DNA of 64,000 nt from Blastomonas fulva (GTDB lineage Bacteria > Pseudomonadota > Alphaproteobacteria > Sphingomonadales > Sphingomonadaceae). The stretch spans positions 1,712,501 to 1,776,500 of the forward strand of contig NZ_CP020083.1 in the NCBI RefSeq assembly GCF_003431825.1. Direction: 5' to 3'. The translations under genes were made by a program, and so were the position numbers. This document shows, one piece after another, positions 44,032-52,587 of the stretch (its first letter is position 1; every line of letters begins with the position of its first letter). The notes beneath the pieces were generated by a model. The model saw only the letters and a program-made list of their open reading frames with translations. It did no database searches and had not been told where the DNA came from.

Positions 44032-44844
44032 TCAAGCAGGGTGAAGCTCGGGCTGCCCGGCGCGGGCGACCTTGATGTGGCTGATGCGTCCGGCGGTAAG
44101 TGTGTAATAGACGAACACCCGCACCGAGACCGCCTGTCCGGCCTGCAGCGGCATGACCTGAAAGTCCGGCGCGTCGGCGTGCGCGGTGAAGGTGCTGATG
44201 ATGTCGGCGGCAATCCCGCCATCATCGACGACCAGATGGTTGATGCTGAGCGTTTCGCGGACCCGTTCGAACATCGCGGTGTAAAAGCCGACAATCGCGG
44301 CGCGGCCCTCCAGCAGCGGTTCAGACGGCAGGTCGAGCACGACATCGTCGGTGTAATAGCTGCCAAAGCGCGCGCCGTCGCCGCCGCTGAACGCGGTGGC
44401 ATAAGCGTGAAACGCCGCGCGCTGCCCGGCGTGGCTGCCCAGCATCGGGGCCTTGCTGACGTGATACTCCGCCGGCCAGGTCATCGATTTGAGCTGGGTG
44501 ACCATGCCATCGCGCAGTGCGTACAGCACGAAGAACTTCACCGTCTTGATGTCGCCGGGCATCAGCGGGCCGAACGGAAAATCGGGCCGCGGCGCAGTGG
44601 CGACGAAATCCATGTCGATCTCGGCAAAGATACTGTCGTCGGATTCCAGAACCGTGATCGGCCGGATGATCTCGCGCACCCCGTCATGCGCCCAGCGCAG
44701 GAAGTCGAGAAACTCCGCCCGGCTGCTGTACGCGCGGGTTGTGCCGATGAACTTGAAATCCTCGACGAAATAGCGATCGATCAGCGCAGCGTCATCGCCG
44801 CGATTGAACGCCTCGATGTATTCGGCGTAGTCGAAGCCGCTCAT
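44032..44844 (-). CDS. Tandem SnoaL-like (double NTF2-fold) protein
   Basis: A 270-aa protein made of two SnoaL-like domains in one chain (about residues 1-130 and 138-268). Both start with an aromatic-rich helix ending in AF(N/S)xGD and both end in FVLYALRDGMVTQ- or FVYYTLTAGRISH-type strands. Its halves resemble the single-domain protein at 62722. The fusion makes an intramolecular dimer, as NTF2 enzymes are normally dimers. Start and stop overlap neighbours closely, so it is cotranscribed with the CocE-type hydrolase and DUF3237 genes. Substrate unknown. Confidence 0.8.
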   Translation of the reverse strand: MSGFDYAEYIEAFNRGDDAALIDRYFVEDFKFIGTTRAYSSRAEFLDFLRWAHDGVREIIRPITVLESDDSIFAEIDMDFVATAPRPDFPFGPLMPGDIKTVKFFVLYALRDGMVTQLKSMTWPAEYHVSKAPMLGSHAGQRAAFHAYATAFSGGDGARFGSYYTDDVVLDLPSEPLLEGRAAIVGFYTAMFERVRETLSINHLVVDDGGIAADIISTFTAHADAPDFQVMPLQAGQAVSVRVFVYYTLTAGRISHIKVARAGQPELHPA

Positions 44845-46526
44845 GCCGGGGTCCCCTCGCCAATCGCGATGTTGGGCACCAGCAGATGGCTGTCATACTG
44901 CCCGCCGGACAGCAGCTTGTGGGTTCCATGGTTGCGCAAATCCTCATGCCGCGCAAAGGCGAGATTGTAGCGGTCCTCGGTGAAGAAATCGCTGCCCTTC
45001 ACGGAAAGCTGCAGCGACTCGCCCGCATCGAAACGCACCGATGTCGGCCAGATCTCGATCTCGAGCGGTACAGGTTCGCCGCGCGGCAGCGGGTCTTCGG
45101 CATCATGGCGATGGACAGGCTGCCAGGGGGTGGACCGTGCATCGTCCAGGGCGCGGTGCGATGCCCGCAGCCAGCCCAGCGCCAGCGGGCCATCGTCATA
45201 CAGCGCGTAAAATGTGAAGGGAACGCGCGCACCGCTGGCGTCGAGCTTGTCGAGTGCGATGAACAGATCCATGTCGTCGGCATCGTCGGACTGCACCCAC
45301 AACCGCAGCTTGAAATGGCCGGTGAGTTCGGTGGCGGCGGCGAAGGTGTGAACGAATGTTGCGGCGGCTGCAGGGTCGTTCGAATCATATTCCATGCGGG
45401 ATACGGCTGCGGGCAGGTTATCGACCAGCGCCCCGTCGGCGGCACTCAGATAGAGCGGGCGATAATCGGTGCGCGCCAACGGGTACTCGCTCTCGTCTCG
45501 CCATTGCCCCTCGCTGCCTTGGGTGCGCACCTGGATACGCACCTTGGGCCAGCCGGCCATCGTATCGGGCTGACCTTTCAGGAAATGATCGAAGAACTGC
45601 CGCTGCAGCACGACGTTTTCGGGCGTGTAATAATGCCGCCATTTCTTCTGGCCGTGGACCAGCAGCCACTTCTGCTCGCTGGATATGGCCTTGTACGCTT
45701 CCAGCGTCCCGCGCGTGTGCAGCCCGTGATCGGACCAGCTGGCGACCACAAAAACGGGCAAGTCGATGGCCGAAAGGTCCACCTCCTTGCTGCGCCAATA
45801 GGCATCGTGAAGCGGATGGAGCCGGGCGTTCTCGGCGGTGTTTTCGGTGCGCGTCGTCGACCAGTTCAGATTGCGCGCGGCACGTTCGACAAAACAGGTC
45901 TCGCGCATTCCGCCGTGATAGCAGAACTCGCGATACCAGTCCGAAAAGCCCTCCCACGGATTGAGGGCGGCGAGGTGCGGGGGCTTCATCGGGCCGACCA
46001 GATACTGGATACAGGCCAGATAGGACACGCCCGTCATGCCGACCTTGCCGTTCGACCAGTCCTGCCTGCCCAGCCATTCGATCAGGTCATAAACATCTTC
46101 GCCTTCACCCTGGCCGTTGTGGCGCAATTCGCCTTCCGACAGCCAGCTGCCGCGCGGATCGGGATAGCACACGGCATAGCCTGCCTTGGTCCAATAGACC
46201 GGATCGGGCGCCTCGAACGCGGTATGGCGGCTGATCCAGCCGTCTTCGATTCCGGCAGGTGGCCACAGATTGTTCGCCTTGCCGTGCTTGCCATACGGGC
46301 TCCAGGCGAGCAGCACCGGCAGATCTCGCTCGCCTGCCGCACCTTCGGGGCGAAACAGATCGACATAGATGGTGATGCCATCGCGCATCTTGACCGGCAC
46401 GTTGCGTTCGAACAGCATCCCGTCGACGACTTCGCTGTGCACGCCGAGCGGGGGAAGGGGCGGCTTGTAGGGATTGGTCGCCGGATCCGTGCCCGGAAGC
46501 ATCGCCAGCTCGAACGTTTCGGTCAT
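44841..46526 (-). CDS. CocE/NonD-family hydrolase
   Basis: A 561-aa hydrolase of the X-Pro dipeptidyl-peptidase-like CocE group: an alpha/beta hydrolase domain with the nucleophile in GMTGVSYLA (Ser168), Asp in ASWSDHGLH and His in LLVHGQKKW, then a C-terminal jelly-roll domain ending in FTEDRYNLAFARH. CocE itself is an aryl-ester (cocaine) esterase, so an aromatic ester substrate is plausible. There is no signal peptide. The ATG is followed upstream by an AT-rich promoter with two palindromes at 46551-46578. Confidence 0.9.
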   Translation of the reverse strand: MTETFELAMLPGTDPATNPYKPPLPPLGVHSEVVDGMLFERNVPVKMRDGITIYVDLFRPEGAAGERDLPVLLAWSPYGKHGKANNLWPPAGIEDGWISRHTAFEAPDPVYWTKAGYAVCYPDPRGSWLSEGELRHNGQGEGEDVYDLIEWLGRQDWSNGKVGMTGVSYLACIQYLVGPMKPPHLAALNPWEGFSDWYREFCYHGGMRETCFVERAARNLNWSTTRTENTAENARLHPLHDAYWRSKEVDLSAIDLPVFVVASWSDHGLHTRGTLEAYKAISSEQKWLLVHGQKKWRHYYTPENVVLQRQFFDHFLKGQPDTMAGWPKVRIQVRTQGSEGQWRDESEYPLARTDYRPLYLSAADGALVDNLPAAVSRMEYDSNDPAAAATFVHTFAAATELTGHFKLRLWVQSDDADDMDLFIALDKLDASGARVPFTFYALYDDGPLALGWLRASHRALDDARSTPWQPVHRHDAEDPLPRGEPVPLEIEIWPTSVRFDAGESLQLSVKGSDFFTEDRYNLAFARHEDLRNHGTHKLLSGGQYDSHLLVPNIAIGEGTPA

Positions 46527-46550
46527 GCCCTCGCCTCGTCATTTATTTGT

Positions 46551-46578
46551 TGATTAATCATGATAATGCGTCTTATCA
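46551..46578. promoter_or_regulatory. Motif A-like palindrome, copy 3, with adjacent TGATTAATCA
   Basis: TGATTAATCA (46551-46560, perfect palindrome) directly abuts TGATAA-N6-TTATCA (46561-46578), whose reverse strand reads TGATAAGACG like the other motif A sites. It separates the CocE-type gene from the divergent DUF3237 gene. Confidence 0.65.
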
Positions 46579-46633
46579 ATTGCGCAAGCCCAAGTTTATG
46601 CTGGGTGCCGGCAAACAACAAAAGGAGAGCCTG

Positions 46634-47131
46634 ATGGACGAATCCGCGCTCGCGCTGCGCCACAGCCACGCCTTCGACATCCGCATCAATTTCGACAAAC
46701 GCTGGTCGCTGGGGCCGATTTATGGTGGCGCGCAGCAGGGCTACACGTCGATCGGCGAAGGCAGCACCGTGACCGGTCCGCGGCTCAACGGCATGCTGGT
46801 CGATTACAGCGGCGCCGACTGGCCCGTCGTCCGCGCCGACGGCGTGGTTGAACTCAACGCGCATTACATGATCAAGACCGACGACGGCGCGCTGATCTAC
46901 ATCCGCAATCTGGGCTATGTTCATGGGCCGCTGCGCGCGCACGGCCAATCGCCCGATGAAGAGCCCGCCATCGCGCGCTATTTTCGCTGCACGCCCTATT
47001 TCAGGGCGCCCGAAGGGCCGCATGACTGGCTCAACCGCACGGTGATCGTCGGCGTCGGCCAACGCCGCCCCAAGCTGACCGATGCGGACGAGCCCGACCA
47101 TTCGCTGTTCCGCTATTATACGATCGATTGA
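46634..47131 (+). CDS. DUF3237 family protein
   Basis: A 165-aa DUF3237 protein, paralogous to that at 43536: ADWPVVRADGVVELNAHYMIKTDDGALIYIRNLG and YFRCTPYFRAPEGPHDWLN align well between the two. AAAGGAGAGCCTG precedes ATG 46634. It is divergent from the CocE-type operon and shares its palindromic promoter region, so the two DUF3237 genes are probably coregulated. Its 3' end overlaps the convergent hydrolase gene by 16 bases. Confidence 0.85.
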   Translation: MDESALALRHSHAFDIRINFDKRWSLGPIYGGAQQGYTSIGEGSTVTGPRLNGMLVDYSGADWPVVRADGVVELNAHYMIKTDDGALIYIRNLGYVHGPLRAHGQSPDEEPAIARYFRCTPYFRAPEGPHDWLNRTVIVGVGQRRPKLTDADEPDHSLFRYYTID

Positions 47132-47985
47132 CGCGTCACCTGGTCGATAAAGCCGGCCAGGATCGGGCCGACGGCATCGGCCGATGACCCGATCTGCTGA
47201 ACCGGGGTGATGTGATTCTGCCCGGCGAGCCGATGAAACTCGGGCCAGGCACCGGTCGCAGCCACGCGCCGTGAGATCATCGCGGCGGCCTGCCGCTGGA
47301 AATCGGGCGGGTCGAACTCCGCGACGGTGTACAGGCAGGGCAGCGGCGTGGCGGCCAGCCCCTCGATGCTCGACTGCGCGGCGAACTGCGTGGGATCGTC
47401 GCCATAATAAGCCGATTGATAGGGATTGCGGTCGGCGTTTGCGACATTGTAGATCCCGGACAGCATCGCAGCGCCTGCCAATGCGCCCGTAGCGGCGTCG
47501 GTCGCTGCAAAAGCGGCGACATGGGCCGCGCCAGCCGACTGCCCGATAAGCACGATACGATCGGCATCGCCGCCGATGTCGGCTGCATGGGCGCGCAACC
47601 AGCCGATCGCCAACGCCACGTCATCGCGTCCCGCGGGCCACGGATGCGCGGGTGCCAGCCGGTAGGTGATCGTGCAGCCGATCCATCCGTGCCGCGCGGC
47701 CCATGCACCGACATTGTTGTAGAACGGTGCTCCTGCCGCGCCCTTGTCGCCACCGATAAAGCCGCCGCCGTGCACGAACGCGACGATCGGTCGTGCGATA
47801 CCGGGCTTGCGCGCGCCGAACAGGTCAAGCCGGTGGCGCGGGTCAGACCCGTAGGTGACATCGCGCTCGACCATGGTTTCGTCGCATGCAGGCAGCAAAG
47901 GCGCGAATATCGCCGCCGACCCCTGTATCTGTTCGAGGCTGAAGGCGGTGCCCAGCGCGCGGATACGGTCAAGAACGTCTGTCAT
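47116..47985 (-). CDS. Alpha/beta hydrolase, HSL/carboxylesterase type
   Basis: A 289-aa hydrolase with the oxyanion motif HGGG (72-75), the nucleophile elbow GQSAGA (Ser150), an Asp in AEFDPP and a His in GQNHITP. The layout is close to arylformamidase/HSL-like esterases. ATG 47985 has GGAGG upstream; the frame is open further but without start signals. It follows the SnoaL-like gene at 48134 on the same strand with a gap of 148 bases. Confidence 0.87.
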   Translation of the reverse strand: MTDVLDRIRALGTAFSLEQIQGSAAIFAPLLPACDETMVERDVTYGSDPRHRLDLFGARKPGIARPIVAFVHGGGFIGGDKGAAGAPFYNNVGAWAARHGWIGCTITYRLAPAHPWPAGRDDVALAIGWLRAHAADIGGDADRIVLIGQSAGAAHVAAFAATDAATGALAGAAMLSGIYNVANADRNPYQSAYYGDDPTQFAAQSSIEGLAATPLPCLYTVAEFDPPDFQRQAAAMISRRVAATGAWPEFHRLAGQNHITPVQQIGSSADAVGPILAGFIDQVTRQSIV

Positions 47986-48133
47986 GCTGCCTCCATCGGC
48001 AGGTTCGGCTTGATGGCGGGGCCTGCGGCACTTTCCACGCCGCCAGCCGGTCGAAGGGAAAGCGACCTTGCTTTCAGGAGCCGATCGGCAAGGGGATGCA
48101 GTGTGCCGGGGCGCGGATTGGCCGCCGCGAGTC

Positions 48134-48688
48134 TCACCACGGGTCTTTCGACTGAACGCTGAACGGTCTGCAATCAGCCGCAGGGGCATTGTTGATCGGT
48201 CGTGGCGTCATCGTCCGTTTAGCTTTCCAGGGCACCTGATCGGCCTTGGTCCACGCATTCACGAACAGCCGGAAGAACTTCCAGCGGCCGTCGCGCTTGA
48301 CGAGGCGGTCATCTCGCGTTCCGATGCCGAAGATGAAGTTGGTGCCATAATCGGCATTCCACTGAACGATCTGGAAAAAGCAGCGCACCCGCGCGCCTTC
48401 GGGATGCGGCTCCATGATGAAATGGTTGAACAGGTGCTGCCTGCCGAACCACCAATGCTGCCGGTCGAACCACAGCCCGTGCAGGTGTGCCCTTATCGCC
48501 TCATGGCCCGAGGCCTTTCCCTGCCAGAGATGATCGAATTCGCCATCTTCAGCAAATGTGTCCAGCACCTGCTCCTCGTCGGCAAGATCGATGCCCCAGG
48601 CATAGCGCGCGAAAAGCTCGGTGATTTCGGCGCGATCCTCCGCCGGCATGATGGCCGGCACGCCATTGGGCCATGCGCATTCCGACAT
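48134..48688 (-). CDS. SnoaL-like / NTF2-fold protein
   Basis: A 184-aa NTF2-fold protein (ITELFARYAWGIDLADEEQVLDTF...DHLWQGKASGHEAIRAHLHGL). It contains an unusual aromatic and histidine-rich strand, WFDRQHWWFGRQHLFNHF. AAGGAGAGCGTT precedes ATG 48688. A motif B site lies 47 bases upstream, between it and the MarR gene. Function unknown; related proteins act as isomerases, cyclases or dehydratases. Confidence 0.82.
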   Translation of the reverse strand: MSECAWPNGVPAIMPAEDRAEITELFARYAWGIDLADEEQVLDTFAEDGEFDHLWQGKASGHEAIRAHLHGLWFDRQHWWFGRQHLFNHFIMEPHPEGARVRCFFQIVQWNADYGTNFIFGIGTRDDRLVKRDGRWKFFRLFVNAWTKADQVPWKAKRTMTPRPINNAPAADCRPFSVQSKDPW

Positions 48689-48734
48689 AACGCTCTCCTT
48701 GCCAATCAACTGCAGCCTGCTCGCCTGCTTTTCT

Positions 48735-48746
48735 TTGATTGTTCAA
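48735..48746. promoter_or_regulatory. Motif B site (TTGATTGTTCAA), copy 2
   Basis: The 12-mer identical to the site at 41220, here in the promoter of the SnoaL-like gene and just past the MarR stop. Confidence 0.55.
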
Positions 48747-48762
48747 GGAAAGTTGCGCAATG

Positions 48763-49329
48763 TCAATCGGGCGCGCGGGTTGAGTCCCGGAAAATGTCGA
48801 GCAGGCGCTGGCCCACGCGCAACAGCAGCGTGTCGAGCAGCGCGCGTTCGGCATCGGTGAGGTCGACCAGAAGGGCTTCGTGAAAGGCACTGCGCTCTGC
48901 CAGATTAGTGAAGTAGAGCTTGCGTCCGACCGGGGTCAGAAACAGGATCGGCTTGCGGCGGTCCTGAACATTTTCGCGGCGAGACGTGAGTCCACGCAGC
49001 TCGAGCGCCGCCGCCGCCCGGCTGACTTCGGCACGATCGACCCAGGCGAGTTCAGCAACATGACCCACCGTGCCGCCTTCGGGCAAGGTGCCAAGGCGAG
49101 AGAGCACGCGCCACTCGGCATAAGTGAGATCACCCTTGTCGGTAAACTGGCGAATCGTCAGCCGATCCATGATCTTGGCGAGCAGGGTGATGCGGAAAGT
49201 CGGATAATCGAGGTTGTTGAGCTTCCAGCCCGAGAGGTCCTCGATGGAACTGACAGCCGACGCTGTGCCTTCCACAATCGCTTTGGCTTTGCCATTATCA
49301 GCTTCTAAGCCTGGGTCGTGTCTGCTCAT
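48763..49329 (-). CDS. MarR family transcriptional regulator
   Basis: A 188-aa MarR protein with an N-terminal extension of about 40 residues before the HTH (TVGHVAELAWVDRAEVSRAAAALELRGLTSRRENVQDRRKPIL). It is divergent from the TonB-receptor operon and upstream of the SnoaL-like gene, and both promoters contain motif B sites, so it is the likely regulator of both. CGGAAGATTG precedes ATG 49329. Confidence 0.88.
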   Translation of the reverse strand: MSRHDPGLEADNGKAKAIVEGTASAVSSIEDLSGWKLNNLDYPTFRITLLAKIMDRLTIRQFTDKGDLTYAEWRVLSRLGTLPEGGTVGHVAELAWVDRAEVSRAAAALELRGLTSRRENVQDRRKPILFLTPVGRKLYFTNLAERSAFHEALLVDLTDAERALLDTLLLRVGQRLLDIFRDSTRAPD

Positions 49330-49567
49330 CAATCTTCCGCTTGTGATCCGTCCGCCTTTTCCCGGCGACCTTTGACTTATCATAGCGCACCAATCGTCGC
49401 TGTCACCCCGCCATTTGTGGCGAGGGCATTCAGCACCGAAGCGCCGACATTGCGAAACCGGCCTGCAACCCTTGCCAGTCGGGGAGCAAAGCGGGGTCTC
49501 CGCAGGAGCCTGGCGCTCCGCATCACGCGTAAAAATTATTGGGACGCGACCCGCATTATCGTTGACT

Positions 49568-49587
49568 TATCAATTTGATTGTTGATA
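49568..49587. promoter_or_regulatory. Putative MarR operator of the TonB-receptor operon (motif B variant)
   Basis: TATCAA-N8-TTGATA is a perfect inverted repeat that contains TTGATTGTTGAT, 10/12 identical to motif B. It lies 55 bases before the TonB-receptor ATG, within the 312-base divergent region; nothing else was seen in that region. Confidence 0.6.
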
Positions 49588-49641
49588 GATCAATGAGAAG
49601 GACGCGCCGCCAAAGGCGCGCCGCGACTAGGGAGATACAGG

Positions 49642-52533
49642 ATGATGACACGGCCGAAACGTCGCCCCTTTGGCACAGCGAGCATGGCCGCAGTAAGTGC
49701 GGCGCTGCTCTGGGCACCGAGTGCACATGCACAGGATGCACAGCCGGTCGAGTCGCAGCCTGAGGAGGCTCCTGCAACCGAGATCATCGTCACCGGCTCG
49801 CGCATTGCGGCCACCGGTTTCACCGCGCCTACTCCCGTCACCGTCATCGGGCAGCAGGACCTGCAGCAGCAGGGGTCATCGAACATTGCCGACCTGCTCA
49901 ACACCATCCCGGCCTTTCGTCCGCAATCGACCCCCGCCACGGTGGGCATCTTCTCAAGCAATGCCGGTGCCAACCTTGCCGATCTTCGCGGTCTGGGCGC
50001 CAGCCGCACGCTTGTGCTGATCGATGGCCGGCGCGTTGTCGCCGGTACCGTCGCAGGCGGCGGCTTCTCGCCTGCCGGTGCCGTCGATCTTTCGCTGATC
50101 CCGACCGTCCTGATCAACCGGACGGAAGTGGTGACCGGTGGTGCATCGGCTGCATACGGGTCCGACGCGGTTGCAGGTGTGGTCAACATCCTGATCGATA
50201 CCCAGCTGCAAGGGCTGCGCGGCAGCGTGCAGTACGGAATTTCGCAGCAGAACGACAATGAGGAGTTCTTCGCGACGCTGGCGGGCGGCACGCAGTTCGC
50301 TGATGGGCGCGGCCATGTCGTGCTGGGCGTCGAATATTCCGACAACAAGGGCGTGGGCGACTGCTACACCCGCGACTGGTGCTCAGTCAGCTACAACACG
50401 ATCTCCAACCCTACCCCCCAGACCAACGGCCTGGCGCGGCAGGTGCTGCTGCCTAACACCCGCACGTCGACGTCCAACTTCGGCGGCTTGATCACCAGCG
50501 GCGTGCTGCGCGGAACGACTTTCCGCCCCGATGGCAGCAGCTTTGCGCACGACTACGGCACGTTCTTCGGAACCGGACCGACCTTTGCCAATGGCGGCAT
50601 CTTCCAGTCCGGTGGCAGCGCCGATCCGGTCAACGGCTTCTACAACAACTTCCCGCTGGTGGCCCCGGTCGAGCGGATCGTCGGCTTCGGGCACGTCAAA
50701 TTCGACATCAGCGACAATCTCCAGATTTTTGCCGAAGGCTCTTATGGCCAGGTCAACTCCGCAACGCTGGGCGCAGCGTCGCGCAACACCGGCAACATCA
50801 CGATCCAGCGGGACAATGCTTTCCTGCCCGCAGATCTGCGCGCCAGGCTGGTGACGGCCAACCAGACAAGCTTTTCGTTCGGTCGCGTGTCGAACGATAT
50901 CGGCCCGCCGGTGGCAGATGTTCAGCGTGAAACCTATCGCGGCGTTGTCGGCCTGTCGGGCAGCTTCGGCAGCACGTTCAAATGGGACGCCTATTATCAA
51001 TATGGCCGCACCAATTATTCGCAGGACACCACCAATACCCAGATCACCGACAATTTTGCCCGTGCGGTGGATGCAGTCGATCAGGGCCTGTTTCAGACCG
51101 GCGTCGCCAACGGCAACATCGTCTGCCGCTCGACCCTCACCCAGCCGACCAATCCTCTGGTCGCAGGGTGCCGCCCGCTTAATCTGTTCGGCGAGAACCG
51201 GTTCAGCCAAGCAGCGGTGGCCTATGCCTATGGCACCGCTTCGCAGCGCACCAGCCTGACCCAGCACGTGGCCGCACTCAACGTCCAGGGGGACCTGTTC
51301 GAACTGCCGGGTGGATCATTCTCGGTCGCCGCCGGCGCTGAATACCGCGTCGAAGATGCCGAAGGTACGGCAGATCCGATCTCCACCGCGCTGCGCTTCA
51401 TCACCAGCCCGGGCCAGGCGATCACCGGTCCAGCGATCAAGGTCAAGGAAGCCTATCTTGAAGCGGCTGCACCGCTGCTGGCCGATGTCCCGTTCTTCTA
51501 TTCGCTTTCGCTCAACGGAGCGGTGCGCATCACCGATTACTCCACCAGCGGTTCGGTCACCTCCTGGAAGGTCGGCGGGGTGTGGGAACCAGCCGAAGGC
51601 CTGCGGATCCGGGCTACCCGGTCTCGCGATATCCGGGCGCCCAATTTCTTCGAGCTCAACGCCCCAATCAGCACCAGTTTCCAGTTTCTCACCGATCCGC
51701 GCAACTCGGGCAGTTTCCTGACCTCGGTGCAGCTCGGCGGCAATCCCAATCTGGTGCCTGAAGTTGCCGACACCTTCACCATCGGCGCGGTCATCAGTCC
51801 CGCGCGCAATGTCAGCCTGTCAGTCGATTATTACGACATCTCGCTCGACGGGGCGGTCTCGACGCTGGGCGGACAGATCATCGTCAACCGCTGCCAGGCC
51901 GGTGCAGCAGAGTTGTGCAACCTGATCACGCGCGATGCCGGCGGGCTCCTGAGCAGCGTGCGCAACGTCAACCTCAACCTCAATTCGCTCAAGACCCGCG
52001 GTGTCGATGCCGAGTTCAGCTATACCACCGAACTGTCAGGTGTCGGGATCTCGGTGCGGGCTCTGGGTACCTATGTGCTCGACCTGATCACCATCGATGG
52101 CACCGGTACGTCGGTGAACCGTGCGGGCATGAACGGCGGCCCGGTTTCGCAACCGTCGGGTCTGCCCACCTTCACCGGCAGCCTGACGCTTGGTCTTTCG
52201 GCCAAGCCGATCAGCGCCGCCATGCAGATCCGCTACATTTCGTCGGGTGTCTACAACGCGACCCAGATCGGGCCGCACCAGCAGGGCTATAGCCCCACTT
52301 TGGCCAACAGCATCAGCGACAACTCGGTCGACGAGGAATGGCGTCTGAACTTCAACGTTCAGTACGACCTGTTCGAGCGCGGCAACACCAAGGTGCAGCT
52401 CTTCGGCGTGATCAACAACCTGTTCAATCAGGACCCGCCCAACGACCTCCCCTCCAGCTTCGGGGTGACCAATCCGGTGCTGTATGATGTGATCGGGCGA
52501 TCGTTCAAGTTCGGCGTCCGTTTCGCCTACTGA
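49642..52533 (+). CDS. TonB-dependent outer-membrane receptor
   Basis: A 963-aa receptor. A signal peptide (cleavage after SAHA) is followed by the Sphingomonad-type start EIIVTGSRIAATGF, a plug domain (LADLRGLGASRTLVLIDGRR, VVTGGASAAYGSDAVAGVVNI) and a beta-barrel ending in the aromatic VRFAY. It heads the catabolic operon, so import of a lignin-derived dimer or similar aromatic across the outer membrane is likely. AGGGAGATACAGG precedes the ATG. A strong hairpin after the stop may lower read-through. Confidence 0.93.
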   Translation: MMTRPKRRPFGTASMAAVSAALLWAPSAHAQDAQPVESQPEEAPATEIIVTGSRIAATGFTAPTPVTVIGQQDLQQQGSSNIADLLNTIPAFRPQSTPATVGIFSSNAGANLADLRGLGASRTLVLIDGRRVVAGTVAGGGFSPAGAVDLSLIPTVLINRTEVVTGGASAAYGSDAVAGVVNILIDTQLQGLRGSVQYGISQQNDNEEFFATLAGGTQFADGRGHVVLGVEYSDNKGVGDCYTRDWCSVSYNTISNPTPQTNGLARQVLLPNTRTSTSNFGGLITSGVLRGTTFRPDGSSFAHDYGTFFGTGPTFANGGIFQSGGSADPVNGFYNNFPLVAPVERIVGFGHVKFDISDNLQIFAEGSYGQVNSATLGAASRNTGNITIQRDNAFLPADLRARLVTANQTSFSFGRVSNDIGPPVADVQRETYRGVVGLSGSFGSTFKWDAYYQYGRTNYSQDTTNTQITDNFARAVDAVDQGLFQTGVANGNIVCRSTLTQPTNPLVAGCRPLNLFGENRFSQAAVAYAYGTASQRTSLTQHVAALNVQGDLFELPGGSFSVAAGAEYRVEDAEGTADPISTALRFITSPGQAITGPAIKVKEAYLEAAAPLLADVPFFYSLSLNGAVRITDYSTSGSVTSWKVGGVWEPAEGLRIRATRSRDIRAPNFFELNAPISTSFQFLTDPRNSGSFLTSVQLGGNPNLVPEVADTFTIGAVISPARNVSLSVDYYDISLDGAVSTLGGQIIVNRCQAGAAELCNLITRDAGGLLSSVRNVNLNLNSLKTRGVDAEFSYTTELSGVGISVRALGTYVLDLITIDGTGTSVNRAGMNGGPVSQPSGLPTFTGSLTLGLSAKPISAAMQIRYISSGVYNATQIGPHQQGYSPTLANSISDNSVDEEWRLNFNVQYDLFERGNTKVQLFGVINNLFNQDPPNDLPSSFGVTNPVLYDVIGRSFKFGVRFAY

Positions 52534-52544
52534 TGCCACTCGAG

Positions 52545-52573
52545 GCCCGGGAAGCGGCTGTCGCTCCCCGGGC
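52545..52573 (+). terminator. Strong intra-operon hairpin after the TonB receptor
   Basis: A 12-bp stem with one mismatch (GCCCGGGAAGCG / CGCTCCCCGGGC) and a 5-base loop lies 11 bases after the stop. It has no T-run. It could attenuate transcription or stabilise the receptor mRNA 3' end. Confidence 0.6.
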
Positions 52574-52587
52574 AGGTGGCCAAATGA

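Noticed and set aside
44886..46553. A 555-codon plus-strand open frame opposite the CocE-type hydrolase
   Set aside because: The minus strand encodes a full catalytic triad and a conserved two-domain protein; the plus frame has no recognisable motif.
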